Part shown: positions 1 to 5,436 of the stretch, one piece after another
How positions within the stretch are numbered: the first letter of the stretch is position 1
Layout: each line of letters opens with the position of its first letter
Source of the DNA: Chloroflexota bacterium
GTDB taxonomy: Bacteria > Chloroflexota > Chloroflexia > JAMDCE01
DNA: 7,384 nucleotides
NCBI GenBank assembly: GCA_023489135.1
Contig: JAMDCE010000468.1
Location: 1 to 7,384, forward strand
Reading direction: 5' to 3'
Program-made: the position numbers and the translations under genes
Notes under the pieces: model-generated
The model's database searches: none
Told to the model about the DNA's origin: nothing
What the model saw: the letters and a program-made list of their open reading frames with translations, nothing else

Positions 1-639
1 CTTCTTGGTGTACTCCGTCCAGTCAACTATGGCTCCTGCGCCTAAGAGATCGCCCATGGCCCGGGGGTTAGTCACAAAGACATCCCAGCTCGATTCTTTG
101 GTCACCGCACCCTGCATCATCTTCTCGTAAATTTGCCCGATGGGGATCTCGATGAGGTTGACGTCAATGCCGGTGGCTGCTTTCCATTCCGGAATGAACG
201 GCTCCCAGTTGGGGCGAGAGCCAGAAGCGTAGGCAAACCCTATAGTGGTCTTGTTGGTGATGGCCTTGGCGCCAGCGATGGCTCTGTCGGCGACGCCAGA
301 GCCGCCATAGGGTGGTGAAGTCCTGACCTCCAGCACTGGGACGTCCGGCTCGATAATCACGACCCCGGTCGCAGCGGTCGCCATTGGCGCGGCAGTGCCC
401 AGTGGAGCCGCCGTCGCCACCGCCGTCGGGACCGCAGTGGCCGCCGATGGCGCCGTGGTTGCCGTGGGGGATTCTCCTCCACCACATTGACCGGCGAAAG
501 CCGCCAGACCAGCCACGCCAACACCCGCGCCCAAGGCCGTCTTGAGAAACTTGCGCCGTCGCATCTCAAGGGTAAGTAGACCGGCGGCTTTCTTAGCTGC
601 ATCCAAACGATCGGCTTCCTTGATGAAGTACTTGCTCAT
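1..639 (-). CDS. ABC transporter solute-binding protein, family 1 (sugar type), N-terminal part; paralogue of the next gene
   Basis: The frame is open from the ATG at 639-637 to the window edge: 213 residues, C-terminus missing. An AAAGGAG ribosome site lies 8 bases before the ATG. The protein has a long n-region, a twin-arginine motif MRRRKFLK (residues 26-33), a hydrophobic stretch, then Cys53-Gly-Gly-Gly and a Thr/Ala/Pro-rich linker (about 57-95). The mature domain starts near residue 108. About 75 of 106 residues from there match the downstream-numbered paralogue by eye, including the shared segments YASGSRPNWEP and VTNPRAMGDL. Family knowledge: such proteins capture sugars or related solutes outside the membrane and deliver them to an ABC permease. 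The Tat-like signal predicts folded export and possible lipid anchoring, but the residue before Cys is Gln, which is not a canonical lipobox. The substrate cannot be read from sequence. It has its own promoter and a leader of about 570 bases. Confidence 0.9.
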   Translation of the reverse strand, partial: MSKYFIKEADRLDAAKKAAGLLTLEMRRRKFLKTALGAGVGVAGLAAFAGQCGGGESPTATTAPSAATAVPTAVATAAPLGTAAPMATAATGVVIIEPDVPVLEVRTSPPYGGSGVADRAIAGAKAITNKTTIGFAYASGSRPNWEPFIPEWKAATGIDVNLIEIPIGQIYEKMMQGAVTKESSWDVFVTNPRAMGDLLGAGAIVDWTEYTKK

Positions 640-704
640 TCGTGATACTCCTTTGTGATCCGTATTGAGCTTCCCTACGCGGACATCGTGTGAACCTGCC
701 CCAA

Positions 705-763
705 GCGCATCACTTCTTTCCCGGCGAGGTGATTGCCAGGGAACCCAGTCGCAGTGGCGACTG
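705..763 (-). promoter_or_regulatory. Leader-conserved RNA module (copy 1): hairpin plus 32-base block
   Basis: On the transcript strand a perfect 7-bp hairpin with a CACT loop (CAGTCGC/GCGACTG, 763-746) is followed after 9 bases by a 32-base block (736-705). The block matches 24 of 32 bases in the leader of the paralogous gene (3258-3227), and seven of the eight differences are transitions. Within the block ATCAC (733-729) can pair with GTGAT (713-709). The copy in the other leader keeps this pairing with a C-G to U-G change. The same order, hairpin then a gap of 8-9 bases then block, occurs in both. It ends 65 bases before the start codon. Function unknown; control of translation or mRNA stability is a guess. 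Confidence 0.5.
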
Positions 764-848
764 TTCGTGTTGCCTGACGCCGCGCCATTGCGCTCGGATC
801 AATCGAATTCAGTCAGCGCCACCGATGCCAGCCATAAGCGATCAGCGG

Positions 849-876
849 AAAAGCAGGGCATCCACAAAGGCCCTGC
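849..876 (-). terminator. Candidate intrinsic terminator (attenuator) inside the leader
   Basis: Reading the minus strand, GCAGGGC (876-870), a 10-base loop and GCCCTGC (859-853) form a perfect 7-bp GC-rich stem, followed directly by TTTT (852-849). This is the only hairpin with a T-run that I found in the two non-coding stretches. It lies about 330 bases after the predicted transcript start and 209 bases before the start codon of the binding-protein gene, so it would act as a premature terminator. The short T-run and rather large loop make its strength uncertain. Confidence 0.5.
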
Positions 877-917
877 GGCGCTGGAAGAGCCTGGGAGCCA
901 CCCCGCGCCGGCGTGCT

Positions 918-956
918 GGCCAGTCCGCCGTCTTCTGGCCCGCCGCGGGTCGGCGG
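918..956 (-). other. Two adjacent GC-rich hairpins in the leader
   Basis: CCGCCG (956-951) pairs with CGGCGG (945-940) around a 5-base loop. Immediately after, GGCCAG (940-935) pairs with CTGGCC (923-918) around an 11-base loop. The two share one G at 940. They sit between the three-way-junction element and the candidate attenuator, so they may belong to the same folded leader. In GC-rich sequence one such hairpin can arise by chance, so on their own they mean little. Confidence 0.35.
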
Positions 957-980
957 TCACGATGTGCCCAATGGAATAGG

Positions 981-1053
981 AAAGACCCAAACTTCGGACA
1001 GCCAGGCCAAGGCTGTGAATCTCCTCCGATAGCGAGATTCCGAGTGGGTCTTT
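981..1053 (-). ncRNA. Three-way-junction fold in the leader; riboswitch-like candidate
   Basis: On the transcript strand an outer stem AAAGACCCA (1053-1045) pairs with TGGGTCTTT (989-981), 9 bp with no mismatch. After an internal loop there is a short CG/CG extension (1042-1041 with 996-995). Inside are a 7-bp hairpin GAATCTC/GAGATTC (1040-1034 with 1023-1017, 10-base loop) and a 6-bp hairpin ACAGCC/GGCTGT (1016-1011 with 1003-998, 7-base loop). The helices abut with almost no unpaired junction bases. It lies about 155 bases after the predicted transcript start and upstream of a candidate terminator, the usual order of aptamer then expression platform. I recognise no known riboswitch class in it. 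That it senses a ligand is inference. An inverted-repeat remnant of a mobile element is the alternative. Confidence 0.45.
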
Positions 1054-1214
1054 GGGATCACAATCGGGTTTAAGGAATCACGGGTGGGGTCTGAAGCTCA
1101 CACAAACCGAGTTACCCGGGGACAGAGGCCTATGAAATACGTCGGTGGTAAGAAAGCGCCGCCCTGCTTCTGCCTCGACTTCGTCGTCCGAGCCATCCCA
1201 TCAACCCCGGCGCG

Positions 1215-1243
1215 AATATAGCACAGAAGAAGACTGCTGTCAA
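1215..1243 (-). promoter_or_regulatory. Sigma70-type promoter of the truncated solute-binding-protein gene
   Basis: The -35 box is TTGACA (1243-1238, exact consensus). The spacer is 17 bases and the -10 box is TATATT (1220-1215, 5 of 6), preceded by TGc, an extended -10. The predicted start is near 1208, giving a leader of about 569 bases. The promoter begins 120 bases after the stop of the upstream paralogue, so the two paralogues can be expressed independently. The TTCTGTG stretch before the -10 box recurs in the promoter of the other paralogue. Confidence 0.7.
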
Positions 1244-1266
1244 CCAGTTAGGGCCGGATGATGACG

Positions 1267-1298
1267 CCGCCACCACGCGGGGGGTCGCATGGTGGCGG
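1267..1298 (-). terminator. Strong 13-bp hairpin between the two solute-binding-protein genes, no T-run
   Basis: CCGCCACCA and TGGTGGCGG form a perfect 9-bp stem, continued by four more pairs (TGCG with CGCG, one of them U-G) around a 6-base C-rich loop. It starts 65 bases after the TAG of the complete binding-protein gene and lies just before the next promoter, the expected place for a transcript end. Neither strand has a T-run after it. It may be a Rho-assisted end or a 3' end stabiliser rather than a classic intrinsic terminator. A smaller 6-bp hairpin (CGAGCG/CGCTCG) lies between the stop codon and this one. Confidence 0.4.
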
Positions 1299-1363
1299 TC
1301 TCCTGGCGGATTGAGAAATGCCGCCTTTGTGAAGCGAGCGTCAGTTTCGCTCGATTCGATTCT

Positions 1364-3142
1364 CTAGTCTGGCAGCACCACGAAGTTCTTGCCAGCCGTG
1401 CCGGAGGTATCGACGGCGGGATAGTACTGCTTCATGCCCGCCCAGACCTCTTTCAGACTGTCCCGGCCGATGCGGTCCGTGATCTCGTTCCAGGCGTCCG
1501 CCGTGGCCTTCATGGCGTCCTCAGGGGATTTGGAGCCGGTCCAGGCTTCGGCAACGTTGGCATCCAGTTGCTGCGTGTACTCGCCGGAACCCTGCATGAA
1601 CACATCAGGCGCGCAGATTTTGTAGTTCTCGGCGTGGACTCCGAGATACGCGGCGCCGTAGGCCTTCTGCACTCCGGGAGCGTTACAATCCGACCAGCGA
1701 TAGGGATCGAGGAAGCCCAGTTGGGTCAGGGATTTGGCGCTGATCTCATTGGAGGTGAACCACTGCGCCAAGCAGTAAACCGCTTCTTTATCGGCCAGAC
1801 CGTGCGCCCAGCCCATCAAGGCGTTGCCATAGGAGTAAATGGTTCTCCGGTTCAGCTTGCCACCCACCACCGTTCCCGGAACCAAACCGTAAGCGAGCTG
1901 TGTTGCCGGATTGAGCTTGGAGGTTGATGGGTCGGTAGCGTATTTGTCCAGCGACGGCCAACAGATGATAGAGAACTGGGTACCTCCCGTGAAGGCCGCG
2001 TACTGCTGCGCCCAGTCCCAGTTCAATACGTCGGGCTGCGAGGTTGCCTTGAAGCTGATGTACTGCTTCGTCGCGGCGATGCCCTCGGGGGAATTAATGG
2101 CCGCGTTCATATCGTCGTCGAAGTAATAGGCGCACGGGATAGCCTGGGAAGCGTAGTGCATCTCCCACCACCAGTAACCCCAGCCTTTCGACCTGATGTT
2201 GTCCGAGCCGTACTGGTTCTTATCCGGTCTGGTGAACCACTCGCAGACGTCCCGGTAATGCTCCCAGCTGTCCAACACCATGTCGTAGCCGTACTTGGCC
2301 TTGAAGCCGGACTGCTCCGTGGGATCCTCAAACCAGTCCTTGCGGTAGACCATGTTGAAGATGTCGCCGTCGGCGGTGATCCCCAGGACCTTTCCGCGAT
2401 AGTAGGTCTGGAACTTGGAGGCCGCGTCGCCGATGAATCCCCAGGGCTTACCCGTAACTATCAAGCCGTACTTCTTGGCGTAGTCGGTCCAGTCGACATT
2501 GGCTCCAGCACCCTCCAGGTCGCCCATCGCCCGGGGGTTCGTCACGACGATGTCCCAGGTCGGTTCCTTGGCGACTGCGCCCTGCATGATCTTCTGGTAG
2601 GCTTCGCCGACAGGAACCTCGATGAGGTTGATGGGGATGCCGGTCTGGCTCTTCCATTCATCAAGGTAGGGCTCCCAGTTGGGGCGAGAGCCGGAGGCGT
2701 AGATAACGCCGATGGGGTTCTTGTTGGTGGCAGCCTTGGCGCCCGCGATGGCCTTGTCGGCCTGGCCCGAGTAACCGTACGGGGCCGAGTCCTTTACCTG
2801 TATGATCGGCACACCCGCAATCACCTCCACGCCACCGGCCGCAGGCGTTGCCGCCCCAGCCATCGTCGGCACCGCGGTAGCCGCTGCCGGAGCGGTAGTC
2901 GCCGCCGCAGGAACCTCGGTTGCCGCCGCTGGAGCGGTAGTCGCCGCCGCGGGGGCGGTCGTAGCGGTTGGCGCCGCACCACCGCCGCATTGGGCGGCTA
3001 AGGTGGCCGCGCCAGCCAAACCGACGCCAGCGCCTAAGGCCGTCTTGAGAAACTTGCGCCGGCGCATCTCCAACGTGAAAAGCCCAGCCGCCGCCTTTGC
3101 TGCTTCGATCCGATCCGCTTCCTTTATGAAGTATTTGCTCAT
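1364..3142 (-). CDS. ABC transporter solute-binding protein, family 1 (sugar type), Tat-type signal
   Basis: 592 residues, complete. ATG at 3142-3140 with AAGGAG 8 bases upstream; stop TAG. Layout: long n-region (1-25), twin-arginine motif MRRRKFLK (26-33), hydrophobic core (34-50), Cys52-Gly-Gly-Gly with non-canonical AAQ before Cys, a TTAPAAA-type repeat linker (about 61-92), then a bilobed binding domain from about 117 to the end. Traits of the family include the DGD..NMVYRKDWFED segment (258-273) and aromatic-rich patches (WGYWWWEMHY 321-330, NWDWAQQY 374-381) of the kind that stack on sugar rings. Family knowledge: it binds a solute outside the membrane for an ABC importer. The ligand is not identifiable here, and no permease or ATPase gene is adjacent in this window. 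At least five cysteines in the mature part (300, 337, 394, 457, 486, 510) are unusual for an exported sugar-binding protein. Its leader carries a palindrome right after the promoter, suggesting repressor control. Confidence 0.92.
   Translation of the reverse strand: MSKYFIKEADRIEAAKAAAGLFTLEMRRRKFLKTALGAGVGLAGAATLAAQCGGGAAPTATTAPAAATTAPAAATEVPAAATTAPAAATAVPTMAGAATPAAGGVEVIAGVPIIQVKDSAPYGYSGQADKAIAGAKAATNKNPIGVIYASGSRPNWEPYLDEWKSQTGIPINLIEVPVGEAYQKIMQGAVAKEPTWDIVVTNPRAMGDLEGAGANVDWTDYAKKYGLIVTGKPWGFIGDAASKFQTYYRGKVLGITADGDIFNMVYRKDWFEDPTEQSGFKAKYGYDMVLDSWEHYRDVCEWFTRPDKNQYGSDNIRSKGWGYWWWEMHYASQAIPCAYYFDDDMNAAINSPEGIAATKQYISFKATSQPDVLNWDWAQQYAAFTGGTQFSIICWPSLDKYATDPSTSKLNPATQLAYGLVPGTVVGGKLNRRTIYSYGNALMGWAHGLADKEAVYCLAQWFTSNEISAKSLTQLGFLDPYRWSDCNAPGVQKAYGAAYLGVHAENYKICAPDVFMQGSGEYTQQLDANVAEAWTGSKSPEDAMKATADAWNEITDRIGRDSLKEVWAGMKQYYPAVDTSGTAGKNFVVLPD
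2867..2962 (-). repeat. Low-complexity heptad repeats coding the Ala/Thr/Pro linker
   Basis: Codes residues 61-92 of the complete binding protein: four 7-residue units (TTAPAAA, TTAPAAA, TEVPAAA, TTAPAAA) and a partial TAVP. At DNA level one 20-base stretch recurs exactly with a period of 42 bases (2889-2908 and 2931-2950). It forms a flexible tether between the membrane-proximal Cys and the binding domain. The paralogue has a degenerate, less regular linker, so the copy number probably changes by slippage. Confidence 0.75.
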
Positions 3143-3226
3143 TAGTGAAACTCCTTCGTCAAATAGATTCCGGCTGCGATGTCTCTACACCAGATCTTGA
3201 ACGCTCACTCTGCCGAACTACGGCAT

Positions 3227-3280
3227 GCACATCACCCCTTTCCCAACCAGGTAATTACGGGGAGACTTCGGGATAGCGAA
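3227..3280 (-). promoter_or_regulatory. Leader-conserved RNA module (copy 2): hairpin plus 32-base block
   Basis: Counterpart of the module at 705-763. A short hairpin TTCG/CGAA (3280-3277 with 3270-3267) is followed after 8 bases by the 32-base block (3258-3227), 24 of 32 identical to the other copy. In the block ATTACC (3255-3250) pairs with GGTGAT (3236-3231), six pairs, including one pair gained relative to copy 1. The block ends 84 bases before the start codon. Conservation may only reflect duplication of gene plus leader, but the kept pairing and the shared GGGAAAG segment suggest a function. Confidence 0.45.
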
Positions 3281-3364
3281 TTTCTACACGAAACGACAAA
3301 GCCGCTCCCGTGCTGTCGACAGGTTTATTCCGATGGACAAGCAAATGGTTTTGGGAGTAAGATG

Positions 3365-3421
3365 GAGAGGGGACTGGTCTGCCCAGACCTTTCACCTCTC
3401 GAAGGGCCTTAGGTCACCTTC
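3365..3421 (-). other. Pair of adjacent hairpins in leader of the complete binding-protein gene
   Basis: GAAGG (3421-3417) pairs with CCTTC (3405-3401). Directly next, GAGAGG (3400-3395) pairs with CCTCTC (3370-3365), and it encloses a perfect GGTCTG/CAGACC hairpin (3389-3384 with 3381-3376). There is no T-run behind them. Another 7-bp hairpin, TACTCAC/GTGGGTA (3517-3511 with 3508-3502), lies upstream in the same leader. They show that this leader is also folded, but I see no three-way junction equal to the one at 981-1053. Confidence 0.35.
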
Positions 3422-3619
3422 GAGTTGGCCTCTTTGCCAGGCTACCATCTAGCAACCCATCTAAGCGGGATTATATTGAGTCGACTGGATCGATTACGGG
3501 TTACCCACTTGTGAGTAGGAACTCTCTTTTGTCGTATTGGGTGACGGCGGGATTACAGAGGGATCAAGGGCTCGCTCGCCCGTACTTACCTTGAACTATA
3601 ACCAACCCTGCTGAAGCGG

Positions 3620-3643
3620 CGATGAACGCTGCAGCGTTCATCG
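3620..3643. promoter_or_regulatory. Perfect 24-bp palindrome, probable repressor operator
   Basis: The half-site CGATGAACGCTG is followed by its exact reverse complement with no spacer: 24 bases, all matching. On the minus strand it covers about +4 to +27 relative to the predicted transcript start at 3647, where a bound dimer would block initiation or early elongation. LacI-family operators near carbohydrate-uptake genes have comparable size and symmetry, so such a regulator is a reasonable guess, but no regulator gene is in the window. No T-run follows on either strand, so an intrinsic terminator is unlikely. Confidence 0.65.
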
Positions 3644-3653
3644 ATTATCCAAT

Positions 3654-3682
3654 ACTCTATCACAGAACAGCGGCTGTGTCAA
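3654..3682 (-). promoter_or_regulatory. Sigma70-type promoter of the complete solute-binding-protein gene
   Basis: TTGACA (3682-3677, exact), 17-base spacer, TAGAGT (3659-3654, 4 of 6 including the key A and final T), with TGa just before the -10 box, an extended -10. It predicts a start near 3647 and a leader of about 505 bases. The spacer contains the 11-base palindrome ACAGCGGCTGT on the plus strand (3667-3677). A second, weaker option is a perfect TATAAT at 3475-3470, but its -35 region (CGTAAT) is poor. Confidence 0.6.
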
Positions 3683-3711
3683 TATGTTCTGGAAGACCAA
3701 CCGCGTTTACT

Positions 3712-3728
3712 GCCACGCTAAGCGTGGC
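3712..3728 (-). terminator. Hairpin after the O-antigen ligase gene, no T-run
   Basis: GCCACGCT and AGCGTGGC are perfect complements around a single base, giving a practical stem of about 7 bp with a 3-base loop. It lies 77 bases after the ligase stop and about 30 bases before the -35 box of the next promoter, so it is positioned to mark the end of the long ribosomal/ligase transcript. On the minus strand no T-run follows. On the plus strand TTTC follows, which is weak. The call as terminator is tentative. Confidence 0.3.
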
Positions 3729-3805
3729 TTTCATCCTGCGCACACCCGATTGAATTGTCAGTCTGGGCAGTCAAGGATTCACAATGTCGACAAGGTACCA
3801 GCGTT

Positions 3806-5389
3806 CTAACCGGGTGAACTCTGCTCCATTTCCGCAGTGGCGGGGCCTGGGGCAAGTTCGTTGGCCTGCGGCCCTCCGACCGATTTGTCTACCGGCCGAA
3901 CCAGAGAGGACTTCGGAATGCTTTGGAGGCTGCTGACCCAGATGGAAACAAACAACCAAAGGGTCATGCGCCCCGGCTCGATGGACCACCAGTAGTGGTC
4001 GAAGAGCCCAATCCCCAGCATAGCAACCAGTACTCCCGTCCAAACGGCTAGCCAAGCATCGTACAGACGCTGGTTCTGCCACAGGTGGAACAAGATTACC
4101 AGGACCAGCGCTGCGAAAACGACGAGAGACAGCAAACCTGTCTCCGCGGCTATCAGAAGAAAGATATTGTGGACTGGCTGCAGCATGTCATACGCTCCCG
4201 TGAGCACGAAAGAAGCCACGGGGAAATTACCGCTACCCACGCCAGACCAGGGATGAGCCGTGATCAACCGCAAGGCGATGTCCTGATAGGTCACCCGTTC
4301 CGAGAGCGAAATGGCCTCAAGACGAGCGCCAGTATCGACGAGTCTGGTCACAAAGAGATCGCGAAAGGAAGCGATGAAGACAACGCCGAGGAAAAGAGCG
4401 GCGAAAAGAAGCTGGAAGATCCGCAGCGAATAGAGCCATTTGTTATCATAGTTCCGGGCGGCGAGAGCGGTAATAAGGAATATCCCCAGACCAAATCCCA
4501 CCCACGCTGACCGTGAAAAGGCGAGAATGAGGGGTAACAATCCCAGCCAGAAGAAGGGAAGCAGGATGGCAAGCCACCGTGCGCGCACCTGTAGATAAAG
4601 GCCCGTGAGAGCCAAAAGGCTAACGGCGGCAAATCCACCTAGGGGGTTAGGATTGAAGTAGGTGCCGTAGGCTCTGAGCCATCTAACTCCGCTTTCCGTC
4701 TCCACCACGCTCGCCCCTGATTGGCTGGGGAGCCAGGCCGTGAGCCCCCAGCCTCGCAGAAACGACGACTGGGACGCCGACTGGTTATAGGTCAGAACGG
4801 CCTGGAAGGATAGCCCGGCCACCAGGGCAATGGCCACCCCTTTGAAGTTTCGCACCTCGTTGACCACGTAAAGATAGATGGCCAGGAAGAAGAGCATCCG
4901 GTAAGTCCAGTACAAAGCCGTCGAGCTATTAATGGCTGACCGGGAGCTTAGGAAACTGAATATGATGAGGAGCGCCAACAGCGCAAAGATATGTCGAGGC
5001 CCGATGTGGAAGCGGGGCCAACCACAGAGTTTCCGACCCGGCAGGCTAAGGACCCAGAAGAGCAGAGTCGCAACGGCCGCAATATCCATAAGGTAAAGGT
5101 TGACGCTGGCGTAGTTCGCAGGGAATCCTGCAAAAGTGCCCTGCACCAGAGTCTGGGAAGGCCACAACGAAAGACTAAGAAGGAATCCGTACCAGAATCC
5201 CTTGCTGAAGGCCAGCATCACCTTGAAGTAGGCTAGAAGCAGCCTCCGGCCAAACTCCCGCGCGGCCAGCAGGCTTGCCGCGTTGGCCGAGAATTGCCTC
5301 TTCTCAGCCCTGATCTGACCGTGCTCGAGCGCGACATCTCCGGACTCAACGGTTGAAGTCGCCTCAGCCAGGGTCGATTCCTCCACCAT
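3806..5389 (-). CDS. O-antigen ligase / polysaccharide polymerase-type membrane protein (Wzy_C domain)
   Basis: 527 residues, ATG start with only a weak ribosome site (AGG, 8 bases upstream), stop TAG. About 50 hydrophilic N-terminal residues precede many hydrophobic segments (about 50-80, 97-117, 132-149, 157-176, 184-200, 252-268, 271-291, 297-310, 322-342, 409-435, 445-462, 475-487). The family core is visible: FSRSAW (291-296), a large extracytoplasmic loop with SERVTYQDIA (363-372), HPWSGVGSGNF (379-389), and PVHNIFLLIAAETG (405-418) with the conserved His407. HYWW (465-468) is near the C-terminus. Family knowledge: these enzymes transfer or polymerise undecaprenyl-linked glycans at the outer face of the inner membrane. 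Ligase and polymerase cannot be told apart from this sequence. If the host is a single-membrane Chloroflexota, cell-surface polysaccharide polymerase or protein glycosylation is more likely than LPS ligation. It lies 47 bases after the crotonase gene and is probably cotranscribed with it. Confidence 0.85.
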   Translation of the reverse strand: MVEESTLAEATSTVESGDVALEHGQIRAEKRQFSANAASLLAAREFGRRLLLAYFKVMLAFSKGFWYGFLLSLSLWPSQTLVQGTFAGFPANYASVNLYLMDIAAVATLLFWVLSLPGRKLCGWPRFHIGPRHIFALLALLIIFSFLSSRSAINSSTALYWTYRMLFFLAIYLYVVNEVRNFKGVAIALVAGLSFQAVLTYNQSASQSSFLRGWGLTAWLPSQSGASVVETESGVRWLRAYGTYFNPNPLGGFAAVSLLALTGLYLQVRARWLAILLPFFWLGLLPLILAFSRSAWVGFGLGIFLITALAARNYDNKWLYSLRIFQLLFAALFLGVVFIASFRDLFVTRLVDTGARLEAISLSERVTYQDIALRLITAHPWSGVGSGNFPVASFVLTGAYDMLQPVHNIFLLIAAETGLLSLVVFAALVLVILFHLWQNQRLYDAWLAVWTGVLVAMLGIGLFDHYWWSIEPGRMTLWLFVSIWVSSLQSIPKSSLVRPVDKSVGGPQANELAPGPATAEMEQSSPG

Positions 5390-5436
5390 CTACATTGCCT
5401 ACAGCAAGACACCCGCCCTGCGCTCGGGTCGACACG

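Noticed and set aside
164..602. Apparent broken reading frames at the left edge suggesting a frameshifted gene
   Set aside because: Codon-by-codon translation from the ATG at 639 is open without a stop to base 1 and aligns with the paralogue. The other frames are shadows.
669..680. GCGTAGGGAAGC before the truncated binding-protein gene resembles the 3' end of a TPP riboswitch
   Set aside because: The other required THI-box parts (a CTGAGA segment and GAACCTGAT) are missing nearby, and the aligned region of the other leader does not keep it.
675..710. Tiny open frame on the minus strand in the leader (ATG CGC ... TAG, 11 codons), possible leader peptide
   Set aside because: The matching frame in the other leader has only four codons, the ribosome site is unclear, and there is no run of regulatory codons.
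665..1073. Overlapping open frames of 104 and 127 codons on the plus strand
   Set aside because: No ribosome site, no recognisable protein, composition of chance GC-rich frames, and they lie antisense to a promoter and structured leader.
1289..3001. Long plus-strand frames (212 and 281 codons) opposite the complete solute-binding-protein gene
   Set aside because: They are antisense shadows of a clear family member. Their translations show no domain and end in Arg/Gly-rich low complexity mirrored from the linker.
3313..3322. 10-base palindrome CTGTCGACAG as an operator
   Set aside because: It is short, common by chance at this composition, and over 300 bases after the predicted transcript start.
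3470..3475. Perfect TATAAT on the minus strand as the main promoter of the complete binding-protein gene
   Set aside because: The -35 position (CGTAAT) is far from consensus and there is no TGn extension. The promoter at 3682-3654 has an exact -35 and matches its paralogue.
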